Position numbers and translations under genes: made by a program. Below are positions 55,017 to 63,874 of a DNA stretch of 64,000 nt, one piece after another; the first letter of the stretch is position 1; each line of letters starts with the position of its first letter. Under the pieces are notes generated by a model, which was given only the letters and a program-made list of their open reading frames with translations, had not been told where the DNA came from and did not search any database. Source of the DNA: Mangrovimicrobium sp033283265 (GTDB lineage: Bacteria > Pseudomonadota > Gammaproteobacteria > Pseudomonadales > Halieaceae). Location of the stretch: NCBI GenBank assembly GCA_033283265.1, contig JAWMQN010000007.1, positions 97,430 through 161,429 on the forward strand, read 5' to 3'.

Positions 55017-56542
55017 GTGACGACATAGATTACTTTGATACACATGAACAAATGGTTTCCCAGCTGGAAATGGCTGGCCGACCACTCAAAGATCTTATCC
55101 ATGAAATTCAAACGCTATATAAAAACGACGATAGGCCTTGGATTATTGGTTTCAGCGGCGGGAAAGACTCGACTACAGTTGTTTCCTTAATCTATCAAGC
55201 GCTTCTGAGTCTTAGTTCCGATGAACGTTCCAAGCACGTCTACGTTGTATCTTCCGATACGCTGGTAGAGACCCCTGTCGTCGAGGATATGATTCAGGAA
55301 GTCCTGGACAGAATTAACGAGTGCGCAAAAAGGGATGCGTTACCCGTCTCTGCTCACGCGGTATACCCGGAAACAGACCGTACTTACTGGGTGAATTTGC
55401 TAGGACGAGGGTATCCCGCACCAACCAAGCGATTTCGTTGGTGCACTGAGCGGATGAAAATCGAACCCGTCAGTGCCTTCATTTTAGACAAAGTCGCTAG
55501 ATTTGGTGAAGTAATTGTGGCTCTCGGATCTAGGAGCCAAGAAAGTGCCACTAGGGCACAGGTTATCGCCAAACACCGGATTGATGGCTCTGCCTTGGGT
55601 AAACATGACTCGTTGCCTAACGCCTATACTTTCATGCCCATCGAAGACTGGCATGCGGATGATGTTTGGGAATACTTATTGCGTGCCCCGTGCCCATGGG
55701 GAGGGACAAACAGGAAGCTATTCGAGCTCTATAAGGGATCGAACCAGGGAGAGTGCCCGCTAGTCATCGACAAGAGTACACCTTCTTGTGGTAATTCCCG
55801 TTTTGGATGCTGGACTTGTACTGTGGTCACGGAAGACAAAGCCATTCATGGTTTGATTGAATCCGGTGACGATTGGATGACGCCGTTGCTAAGAATAAGG
55901 GACTATTTATGGCATACCACACAATCACAAAACATGCGTCGTTATCGCAACTACAAGCGACGTACCGGTTTGATTACATTCTCTAGCTCCACCTCGATCA
56001 ATGAAGACGGGACTGAAGAAAGGAAACATATCCACGGCCCTTATTGGATGAAGTTTAGGCGGCGGTGGTTGCGTAAATTGCTAGTAATTGAAAAGCAGTT
56101 GCGTGAACAAGGCCATGATATTGAGTTAATCAGTCGCGAAGAGCTGCAGGCTGTTAGGCAACACTGGCTTTGGGATCCGTTGGAACCCGATTGGGCTGAT
56201 AGCTTGCCCCGTATATACCAATCCGTCTACCCAGATGACCACGTGGACTGGATTGAGAATGATGCGGGAGCTTTTACAGAGCTTGATCAAAGACTGCTGA
56301 AACAGCTCGAAGACGAATATGGGGTTCCAGCTGAGTTGATTATGAAACTTCTGGAGGTCGAGCTTTCAATGAATGGTTTGGCTCGCAGAAAGGGCTTGAT
56401 CGATCGCCTAAAAACAATCTTTGACCGAGATTGGGAGTCACTGGATGACTTGAAAGAAGAGAGGTCAAAAATCGATCGGCGAAGCTCTTATCGGAGAAAT
56501 ATAGATGAACTCAATGCTCGATACGAGGTTTTGGCATCGTGA
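55013..56542 (+). CDS. dndC: DndC, PAPS-reductase-like phosphorothioation enzyme
   Basis: The 509-residue protein has PP-loop SGGKDST (48-54) in IIGFSGGKDSTTVVSLI. Four cysteines, C248, C259, C266 and C269 (STPSCGNSRFGCWTC), suit the [4Fe-4S] cluster of DndC. It should activate the DNA phosphate or transfer sulfur with DndD/E. Its stop overlaps the dndD GTG start. The order dndB-C-D-E is standard. Confidence 0.95.
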   Translation: MSDDIDYFDTHEQMVSQLEMAGRPLKDLIHEIQTLYKNDDRPWIIGFSGGKDSTTVVSLIYQALLSLSSDERSKHVYVVSSDTLVETPVVEDMIQEVLDRINECAKRDALPVSAHAVYPETDRTYWVNLLGRGYPAPTKRFRWCTERMKIEPVSAFILDKVARFGEVIVALGSRSQESATRAQVIAKHRIDGSALGKHDSLPNAYTFMPIEDWHADDVWEYLLRAPCPWGGTNRKLFELYKGSNQGECPLVIDKSTPSCGNSRFGCWTCTVVTEDKAIHGLIESGDDWMTPLLRIRDYLWHTTQSQNMRRYRNYKRRTGLITFSSSTSINEDGTEERKHIHGPYWMKFRRRWLRKLLVIEKQLREQGHDIELISREELQAVRQHWLWDPLEPDWADSLPRIYQSVYPDDHVDWIENDAGAFTELDQRLLKQLEDEYGVPAELIMKLLEVELSMNGLARRKGLIDRLKTIFDRDWESLDDLKEERSKIDRRSSYRRNIDELNARYEVLAS

Positions 56543-58545
56543 TTATTGAAAAGTTAGAAGTTACAGATTTTCGTGTCTTTCAAGGGCACCATGAATTTAG
56601 TTTGTCGCCACGCCAAAGATGGAATGCGCTACGACCTATTGTTTTGTTTGGTGGACTAAATGGTGCTGGAAAAACATCGATATTAACTGCTGTTCGCCTG
56701 GCGCTTTATGGTAAGCAGTCGTTAGGAGTTGCGATCGCACAAAAGCAGTATGAAACCTTTTTGAAGGACAGTATTCATAAATCGAAAAGTAGTGTTCTCC
56801 AATCTACCTACGCTTGTATATCTCTTACTTTTCAATATGCCCATATGGGTATGAACAACCACTATACCGTTAAACGTTCATGGTCGATTAAACGAACTAA
56901 AGTACTCGAGACGATTGATATTGAATGTGATGGAAAATCACTAGATAAGTTGAGCTATGAACAAAAACAAGGATTTTTAAATGAGCTAATTCCTATAGGG
57001 GTATCGGATCTATTTTTCTTCGATGGGGAAAAAATAGCTGAGTTGGCTTCAGACCAAAATGGATCCGCACTCTCTGACGCTATCAAGAAGCTATTAGGAT
57101 TAGACCTGGTAGAAAGGTTGAGCGCAGATATAAATGTACTTACTCGCGAATACGATAAGCGGGTAGCGGACGACACCACAAAAGAAAGAATTCGAGAATT
57201 CGAAAAAGAATTCAATCGAGTAAATGCACTAGCTGAAAAAACAGAGTCAGAATTTGAAGATCTTCTTCCTCAGCTGAGGGAGGCAAAAACGTTATACGAG
57301 TTCGAAGAGCGCGAATTTCTCGCCAAAGGTGGTGCCTGGGCAAATAGTAGGGCACAGGAGATCGAGCGCCAAAAACAGCTAGAAGCTCAAAGAAGCCTTT
57401 TGCAAGAAGAGCTGCGCCATTTATTGGCGGGTCCCTACCCACTCTCGTTAGCTAGAGATTTTGTTGAAGAGACTATACAGCAGGTTGTTAACGAAGAGAG
57501 CGGTCAGCGTGATAGAAACACCGAGGGCCTTAAACAGGAAATCCTCGAAAAATTAGCTACTCGACTTGAATCAGTGCTTACCGATGCTCAGTTTGAAAAA
57601 GCAAAGAAGGTTATTCAGGAAGAAATCATTGAATCTGGGCTAGCGGCTTCGTCATCTGATATTATACATAGCGTAGGCGGACGTATACTTGGGCGTATAG
57701 AGGCCGCAGCGGAAGAGGCACAAACTGCTGAGATAAGGGTGAAAGAACTGGCTACTCGTCTGTCGGGAGTCAGCGATGAATTGGAGCAGGTCAGTATTCG
57801 AATAGCGCGTGCTCCTGATGAAATAACCCTCGAAGCATCCGTTAAGAAGCTTAATGAGATGAGATCGAAAGTCGAAAGATATACGATCGAGCGCGAAACA
57901 TTACGGGAAGAAGCAAAGCGCTATATACGCGAGGCTTTGGAGATTGCGAGACGACTCGATGAGCTTCATGACAAAGTAGAATCGTCGGGTAAATTCAATA
58001 AAAACATGGAGTTAGCTAAGAAGACCCAGTCTGTATTGGGCGAATTTTCTCATCGAGCATCCGCTGCAAAGACGAAGGTCTTGGAGACGGAGTTCTCGCG
58101 TTGTTTTCAACGGTTAGCCCGCAAAGAAGATATGTTGATTTCGGCATGCATAGATCCGAAGACCTATCAGGTAACGCTCCAAGATGAATCTCATCAGGAG
58201 ATAGATAAGAATCAGTTGTCTGCCGGTGAGAGACAGATTTACGCAATTTCAATGCTGGAAGCTTTAGCGAGGACTTCGGGTCGTAAGTTACCGATTATCA
58301 TTGATACGCCCTTGGGCCGTCTTGACTCCAAGCATCGAGATAAGTTGGTTAATCACTATTTTCCGACCGCTAGTCACCAGGTGGTAATCTTGTCAACCGA
58401 CACTGAGGTAGATGAAGGTTTTTATGCTGACATGTACAAAAACATGTCACATGCATACAAACTTGAATACGATTCGGACAGCGGCTCGACGAGTGCTGAA
58501 GAAGGGTATTTTTGGAAGACGGCTGTTAAGACAGAGGCTGCTTAG
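56539..58545 (+). CDS. dndD: DndD, SMC-like ATPase of DNA phosphorothioation
   Basis: The 668-residue protein begins with GTG (IIEKLEVTDFRVFQGH), has Walker A GLNGAGKT (39-46), the DndD-typical DLFFFDGEKIAELA, a long coiled coil, and the ABC signature LSAGERQIYAISML (about 560) before IIIDTPLGRLDSKHRDKLV. It resembles SMC/RecF ATPases and provides energy or DNA nicking for sulfur insertion. dndE follows after 2 bases. Confidence 0.95.
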   Translation: MIIEKLEVTDFRVFQGHHEFSLSPRQRWNALRPIVLFGGLNGAGKTSILTAVRLALYGKQSLGVAIAQKQYETFLKDSIHKSKSSVLQSTYACISLTFQYAHMGMNNHYTVKRSWSIKRTKVLETIDIECDGKSLDKLSYEQKQGFLNELIPIGVSDLFFFDGEKIAELASDQNGSALSDAIKKLLGLDLVERLSADINVLTREYDKRVADDTTKERIREFEKEFNRVNALAEKTESEFEDLLPQLREAKTLYEFEEREFLAKGGAWANSRAQEIERQKQLEAQRSLLQEELRHLLAGPYPLSLARDFVEETIQQVVNEESGQRDRNTEGLKQEILEKLATRLESVLTDAQFEKAKKVIQEEIIESGLAASSSDIIHSVGGRILGRIEAAAEEAQTAEIRVKELATRLSGVSDELEQVSIRIARAPDEITLEASVKKLNEMRSKVERYTIERETLREEAKRYIREALEIARRLDELHDKVESSGKFNKNMELAKKTQSVLGEFSHRASAAKTKVLETEFSRCFQRLARKEDMLISACIDPKTYQVTLQDESHQEIDKNQLSAGERQIYAISMLEALARTSGRKLPIIIDTPLGRLDSKHRDKLVNHYFPTASHQVVILSTDTEVDEGFYADMYKNMSHAYKLEYDSDSGSTSAEEGYFWKTAVKTEAA

Positions 58546-58547
58546 AA

Positions 58548-58901
58548 ATGGATATACCAGGAACGATTTCGATTTCCAAGAAGGCGCGAGATAGCTTTCA
58601 GACGATTAAAAATAATACCGGTGTTACCAACAACGTTTTATCTCGAATAGCAATCATGTTGGCGGTAAACAGTGGCGCTAGACTCGACAACGTTGTAAGA
58701 GAGGATGCAGGGGGGCAAACTCTTTCAAGGGACTTGATGTTCGGTGATCAGATCGACGTGTTCGATGTACTAGTCAGACAGTATCTTCACGACAATTCCG
58801 TAGATATGCCTACGGGGGCGGCTATAGCATCGTTAATCGAGGTAGGCGCACACAAGATGGCGCATTGTCGTTCGCTTGAAGATATATGCGCGCTACATTA
58901 A
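58548..58901 (+). CDS. dndE: DndE, DNA-binding component of phosphorothioation
   Basis: The 117-residue protein matches DndE: ISISKKARDSFQTIKNNTGV, RIAIMLAVNSGARLD, and a C-terminal GAAIASLIEVGAHKM. DndE binds nicked DNA as a tetramer in the E. coli structure. It closes the dndBCDE operon and is followed by a hairpin. Confidence 0.93.
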   Translation: MDIPGTISISKKARDSFQTIKNNTGVTNNVLSRIAIMLAVNSGARLDNVVREDAGGQTLSRDLMFGDQIDVFDVLVRQYLHDNSVDMPTGAAIASLIEVGAHKMAHCRSLEDICALH

Positions 58902-58909
58902 AAAAGGTG

Positions 58910-58936
58910 GCCTGTTTAGAACAGGCTCCGTGTTTA
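58910..58936 (+). terminator. Terminator-like hairpin after dndE
   Basis: GCCTGTT (58910-58916) pairs with AACAGGC (58920-58926) around TAG. It is followed by TCCGTGTTTA, so the T tract is weak. It probably ends the dnd transcript. Confidence 0.55.
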
Positions 58937-58987
58937 TCTAACGCGCTAGTCATTGACTGCTTATTCTAATCAAGCAGCTAGCTTTAA

Positions 58988-59389
58988 ATGTCGTCTTTCA
59001 GTTGTCTGTTTTGTGAACTAGCTGAAATATATGATTCGCAGCGAGTGCTTGCTCGTAACGACGCCGGACTCGTCATTGCTGACGGATTTCCAATAAGCGA
59101 CGGTCATAGTCTGGTTGTTTCGAATCGCCATGTGCAGTCTATCTTCGATCTTGGAGAGCACGAGCGTAATTTACTGTTCCAGTTACTCCCTGTAGCCCGA
59201 TCGATTATTGAGATCGAATGTGCCCCCGACGGCTACAATATCGGAATTAATGATGGAGCTGCCGCGGGACAAACAATTCCACACCTGCACATACATGTTA
59301 TTCCTCGCTATGATGCGGCTGATGTTGATCCCCGCGGTGGTGTGCGTTGGGTAATTCCCGATAGGGCAGACTACTGGAACGAGAAGTAA
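58988..59389 (+). CDS. HIT-family hydrolase or transferase (island copy)
   Basis: The 133-residue protein has the triad HLHIHVIPR near residue 105 and begins with FSCLFCELAEIYDSQR, with CxxC-like cysteines of some HIT branches. It is distinct from the host hinT at 35420. It lies 86 bases after dndE and 56 bases before the NERD gene, so it is more likely linked to the latter. Possible roles are nucleotide or dinucleotide hydrolysis in defence. Confidence 0.85.
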   Translation: MSSFSCLFCELAEIYDSQRVLARNDAGLVIADGFPISDGHSLVVSNRHVQSIFDLGEHERNLLFQLLPVARSIIEIECAPDGYNIGINDGAAAGQTIPHLHIHVIPRYDAADVDPRGGVRWVIPDRADYWNEK

Positions 59390-59445
59390 ATTATCTGGCT
59401 ATAAGTTTCATACGAGATGGAATCTGGATATCAGGGACTCGATGA

Positions 59446-61683
59446 ATGGCTAAGCATATAAAAATAGGTAGTCCCGTTAATGACGCGGAACGCTGGGCAT
59501 TTGAGTATTTAGCTAAACGCCTGCCGGATAGCCATATTTTATTGAGCAATTTGGAGATACTCACTCAGACTGGGCAGCCCATGGAAGTGGACGCATTAGT
59601 CATAGGTCACTATGCGATCTATTTAGTCGACGTTAAGGGCTATACGGGAAGGCTGGTCGTAGAAGTAAATAGTTGGGAACTCAATGATCGCTGGGTAGAA
59701 AACAGTCTCGCAAAAGCCAACTACGTTGCCCGAGTCTTAGCTAGTCGAATAAAGGACCGCTTACCCAGTGGCGTTCATGCACCCTGGTGTCAAGGAATGG
59801 TCTTCGTTACGGGAAGACAGGGTGACAATATTCAAATTGCAAAGCAATACCCTGAGCTCTCTATTTTTTGCCCAGATAACATTGAGAACGCACTAACTGA
59901 TAAGGACTATGTAACCTCAAAAAACAAGTATGAAATTACAAAGCAACAGCGTGACTTCGCTTTAGAGGTGATTGGCAAGGTTGGCGTAATGGCTAGCCGA
60001 CAAAATCACATTCAGGACTTTGTCAAAGATAAGCTGCTGGGCAGTGTTAACGGGATTGAGATATGGGACGCGCACTATCAGCTCGGTGATTGGACATCGG
60101 CTTGGTTACTTAAGTTGGTTCAAAGCGGCTCCGCTAATAGCGAGGAAGAGCTTAATCTAAAATCGACTCAACTCAAGCAAGAGTTTTACCGGTTGCAGCA
60201 GCTTTCTGGAATTAGCGGTATTCCCGTCACTGCTCCTCTGATTAGCGATGGCGAACAATTCGTCTTGCCGATAAAGCGTCCTCGTGGAAAACCTATTTCG
60301 ACAGTTGATAAATCCCAATTTGATACAGACAAGATACTCAGGGTTTTGAGAGAGGCAGTCGCTTGTTTACAACAAATACACCAACGCGGCTGCACATTAG
60401 GCACTATCAGCGAAAAAAGTGTATTTCTTTCGGAAGAGGGCGATATTGAATTTTTAGAGGTACGAGATGATCTCGATGTCGTTAGCGACATTCAGCATTT
60501 TAAAAAGTTGATATGGGAACTGGCTTGCCATAGCGGAGTGGAAGAAGTATCGAACTGGTTTCAGTCCGATGATGAGGATGCGGATCTCGAATTGCTTCGG
60601 CTCAGTCTCAATAAGGCGTTGCTGGGCCTAGAAGATGAAGTTGATATAGGAAGTGTCGAGGTCGCCGAAGGTGCGGTTTTCGCAGGCAAGTATCAACTTC
60701 TAACGCGCTTAGCCAAATCGGCCAATGGCGATCACTGGAAAGCCAAGCATGTCGCCGGTCAATTTGAGTGTGTGCTAAGTATATACAACGGTGCAGATGA
60801 ACTCTGGCAGGACGCTAGCCTTCAGTATTCGGGGCTAATGCAGTTGTATCACCCAGCGATAGAACGAATATTCGATATAGACCTCATCGAATCTGAAAAT
60901 ATTTATTACATATCTCGTGCTTGGGTCGATGGTGAAACGCTTCTTTCTATCGCAGAAGACGCCGACTCAGCACAACTCAGAGATATATTCCGCCAATTAT
61001 TGGTCGGCCTGCAATATCTTCATCAGCAAGGTCTGATTCATAAGAACATCACGCCTGAAACTATAATTTTCTCAAATGAGAAAGCCGTACTGGTGAATTT
61101 CTCTGGCCTGCCGAAGGAACTCGTTACTTCAGAAAACCTGCGGTATACGGATTCCTCAATTCAAGATACAGGGTGGACAGCCCAAGCAGATCTTTATTCT
61201 TTGGTACTGAGTTTCGCCGGGGCAGTGGATACAACATTGCAGATTGAAGAATCTACACCAGAGAATATCACAAGTGCGATATCGTATTTCTTAGATGAAA
61301 CCTCCATCGAAGCCATAAATGAGTTCCTCACACTCCAGCAAACGGTGGATGAGGAAGTAAACTATCTGGAGCTGTTTGCGCTTGAGGACAGCGATCATCG
61401 TGTAGAAGAACTGCCCGAGACCATCGTATCTGAGTGGGGTATTAGTAAGGGATATATGACCTTTATGGTGCTGGATATGCTGAATGACCAAAGGCCTCGT
61501 AGTAGGAATCAATGGGTCCTAAATGCACTTCGCAGTAGACATATCGCAGGGAATAAGACCAATAGATCATCAATGAGCGCCACAATAAGTCGAATGAAGG
61601 CGTCGGGTATAGCTGAAGAGTATGGTAAGAAAGTGAGACTCACAGAGAAATTTATTGAAGAATGGAAGTCTAGTCATTGGTAA
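59446..61683 (+). CDS. NERD-nuclease/pseudokinase fusion protein, PglW-like
   Basis: The 745-residue protein has an N-terminal NERD nuclease-like domain. Its PD-(D/E)xK-type residues are E47/D49 in MEVDALVI and D62, K64 in LVDVKGY. Two protein-kinase-like regions follow (about 210-380 and 405-620). The second has HKNITPETII at 532-541, where the catalytic aspartate of HRD is replaced, and no DFG is seen, so it is probably a pseudokinase. A C-terminal winged helix (about 670-745) ends it. The NERD-kinase arrangement resembles BREX PglW, but it is much shorter. Confidence 0.8.
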   Translation: MAKHIKIGSPVNDAERWAFEYLAKRLPDSHILLSNLEILTQTGQPMEVDALVIGHYAIYLVDVKGYTGRLVVEVNSWELNDRWVENSLAKANYVARVLASRIKDRLPSGVHAPWCQGMVFVTGRQGDNIQIAKQYPELSIFCPDNIENALTDKDYVTSKNKYEITKQQRDFALEVIGKVGVMASRQNHIQDFVKDKLLGSVNGIEIWDAHYQLGDWTSAWLLKLVQSGSANSEEELNLKSTQLKQEFYRLQQLSGISGIPVTAPLISDGEQFVLPIKRPRGKPISTVDKSQFDTDKILRVLREAVACLQQIHQRGCTLGTISEKSVFLSEEGDIEFLEVRDDLDVVSDIQHFKKLIWELACHSGVEEVSNWFQSDDEDADLELLRLSLNKALLGLEDEVDIGSVEVAEGAVFAGKYQLLTRLAKSANGDHWKAKHVAGQFECVLSIYNGADELWQDASLQYSGLMQLYHPAIERIFDIDLIESENIYYISRAWVDGETLLSIAEDADSAQLRDIFRQLLVGLQYLHQQGLIHKNITPETIIFSNEKAVLVNFSGLPKELVTSENLRYTDSSIQDTGWTAQADLYSLVLSFAGAVDTTLQIEESTPENITSAISYFLDETSIEAINEFLTLQQTVDEEVNYLELFALEDSDHRVEELPETIVSEWGISKGYMTFMVLDMLNDQRPRSRNQWVLNALRSRHIAGNKTNRSSMSATISRMKASGIAEEYGKKVRLTEKFIEEWKSSHW

Positions 61684-61718
61684 CAAAATGGCATGCCTTA
61701 AACATCACCGAAGTCTAT

Positions 61719-62459
61719 TCAGGAGAGTGTTTCAAATGTCCAATTTATGTGGTCTGACAACCCGTCTAAATCAGGAAACAAGCTCAGTGAATTTACGCCA
61801 TAGTGAGATAGCTCTCGAGCAAAATCGGCTTTGTTTTCGCCAGGTATGACGTACCTACGTAATTCTTCACCCTGCGTAAGGTTTGAATTTAAGTCTAGAT
61901 GTGGCGGACCATGAATTGTAAATATACCACCTTGGCGCGCTATCCTAGGTACGACAGATCGTGGTGAAACGCGTCTTATTCCCTCAATTTCAAAAGGGTT
62001 AGGATTTAGAGCTTGTTTCTTAGCCGGGGCGCTATTGGTTAGACAGTGAGGAGTTGTTAGAGACTGCAGGGTGGAAAAGTGAGCATATACAGCACAATCG
62101 GTACTTGGATCGATAGAAGAGGCACGGCCATATAATGCAAAGTACGCTGCATTTAAGGCGTTAAAAGTCCAGTCAAGTAATCTCGTAGAAAGCCCGTGAT
62201 GTTGTGCTATCGCAAGCAAATCCCAGTCGTCATATGATTCAAAGTTGTTGATAAAACCTACAGAGTGGAGCTTCCACGCGTGAAACATTCGTTGGTCATA
62301 GTCTGCGTCTGAGGCGCAAGCCTGCAGCCTACCGGCCTTCGGTAGCAAATCATAAGACAATTTTGAGTGACCTCTGTAATACCAATGTTTCCAGTCTTTA
62401 TGATTAGGCCTTATCTCATCCAGGTACTCTGATACCGTACGTACGGTAGCTTCATTCAT
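61719..62459 (-). CDS. FRG-domain protein
   Basis: The 246-residue protein contains WYYRGHSKLSYDLLPKAGR (26-44 region) and AIAQHHGLSTRLLDWTFNALNAAYF, the FRG domain signature. FRG domains are frequent in phage-defence islands; a toxin or effector role is suspected. It is convergent with the NERD gene across a 35-base gap and lies 13 bases downstream of the GIY-YIG gene, probably co-transcribed with it. Confidence 0.85.
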   Translation of the reverse strand: MNEATVRTVSEYLDEIRPNHKDWKHWYYRGHSKLSYDLLPKAGRLQACASDADYDQRMFHAWKLHSVGFINNFESYDDWDLLAIAQHHGLSTRLLDWTFNALNAAYFALYGRASSIDPSTDCAVYAHFSTLQSLTTPHCLTNSAPAKKQALNPNPFEIEGIRRVSPRSVVPRIARQGGIFTIHGPPHLDLNSNLTQGEELRRYVIPGENKADFARELSHYGVNSLSLFPDLDGLSDHINWTFETLS

Positions 62460-62472
62460 TACTGACGCCTTT

Positions 62473-63159
62473 TTAGCTCGGTGAACTTAGATATTGCTGT
62501 ATTTTATCAAGGTCCGATGCGGTTAGGTCGAACCATTCGCCTTCCAGGCGTTTCTCCGCATACTGACGATGTAGTTCTGCCTCCGTCTTGGAGTAGTTAT
62601 CCACCAAGCCTGTGATGATGAGCTCGAACTTGAAGGGGAGTTTGACGCCGAACAAGCGCATGCGGTCCTTGAGATTAACGGTTTTGCCGATTTTGTAGCC
62701 GTATTCGGATTGCAGAACGTAGATGTAGCCCGCGGTTGCGATGTAGGATTTCTCCTGGGATACGGTGGGCTGGCGTAGTGGTTTTATGTTCAGTTCAGCG
62801 TACTGGGGGAAATGCTCCGCGAAGATATCGTCCAGCATGTAGCGTTCACGTACGGATTGAGCGAAATTGAAATGATCGTTATGCCACCAGCGGCGACCGT
62901 TGCGGAGCGGCCTCAGGGTGATGTCAGTCCCTGCGTATTCAATCTCAGCGCGTCTTTTATTTACGTCGAATGACTTTATAACGACCAGGCCGTTTACTAC
63001 GCCAGTTTGGCTTGATTCTTGCCAGGTCCCGATGAGGATGCCATCCCCGGGGCGGACCTTCAATGCCAGGTCATCGGGCAATGTCAGCACTTCGTTGTTT
63101 TCGATGGTCGTTTTGGCACTTGCCAGCATGTAGTAGCTATTGGGATTGTTGCTGGGCAT
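62473..63159 (-). CDS. GIY-YIG nuclease-family protein (T5orf172/Mug113-like)
   Basis: The 228-residue protein has its catalytic domain at the C terminus: GYIYVLQ (144-150), YKIGKT (155-160), R166 in LKDRMRLF and E in TEAELHRQY. The first 130 residues are unassigned, with LPDDLALKVRPGDGILIGTW near the start. GGAG precedes the ATG. Base composition is less AT-rich than the dnd genes. It could be an effector nuclease of the FRG pair. Confidence 0.8.
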   Translation of the reverse strand: MPSNNPNSYYMLASAKTTIENNEVLTLPDDLALKVRPGDGILIGTWQESSQTGVVNGLVVIKSFDVNKRRAEIEYAGTDITLRPLRNGRRWWHNDHFNFAQSVRERYMLDDIFAEHFPQYAELNIKPLRQPTVSQEKSYIATAGYIYVLQSEYGYKIGKTVNLKDRMRLFGVKLPFKFELIITGLVDNYSKTEAELHRQYAEKRLEGEWFDLTASDLDKIQQYLSSPS

Positions 63160-63186
63160 AACGGTTTTACTCCTTCGAATATAGCG

Positions 63187-63874
63187 TTAATCCGATGTCA
63201 GGCGGGCCAGTTCGTCATCGATTTGGGAATCCCGATTGACTGACCACTTGAAATAAGGATGCTTTTTCAGGTCGCTCGCGGTATCTCGCCAGGCCTGAGG
63301 AATCTCTTTGAAGCTGTCCTCGACTCTTGCTCCCAGGGGTTTGCTGACCACGTCCTCAGCGTCAGTAGTTGGCGTGAAGTATTTTTCCAGTGGGGCGCAA
63401 AGATCTTATTCGGTTACCGGCAACATGTAACTGACGTCGTATTCAAAATGTACCCAATACGGCAGTATTCGACTCATTTCAACGTTGGGATAGAGAACTA
63501 GATAGCTATATGTATCCTCCCAGGGTTTGGTGTCCGTCGAGAGTAGCGGATCGGTGGTTTGTTTGAGACTAGCTCCGTTCCCATAAGCGCTTAGTAGTTG
63601 ACGTCTGTCGTAGTCTTCCAGGCCGACGAACCATTTAGGAAGGTATAAGAAATCGGTAGACAGCCAGTTCAGCGAGGGTAACTTTGATCCATGTTCGACA
63701 TAGAACAGTGCCTGGTTCGGATCGAGGGCCGCGTTCCAGGAGCGAATATCATCCTGGTGTAATTGGTAGTTCCATCGGCTGGACTCTTCGATAGCGGCAA
63801 GGAAATCGATCCAATCGTCGTCGGTATAATCCCCGAGCTGCTTCTGAAATAGCGGCAATAATTGATCCGGTATG
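63187..63874 (-). pseudogene. Unidentified gene cut by an IS end and split by an in-frame stop
   Basis: Reading leftwards, the frame from 63874 runs through IPDQLLPLFQKQLGDYTDDD, then to YDVSYMLPVTE, stops at TAA (63408-63406) and continues in the same frame as DLCAPLEKYFTPTTD through to RLTSD and TAA at 63189-63187. The start is lost at the IS boundary (about 63875). The product is not recognised. The gene lies 28 bases upstream of the GIY-YIG gene and may once have been the first of that operon. Confidence 0.65.
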
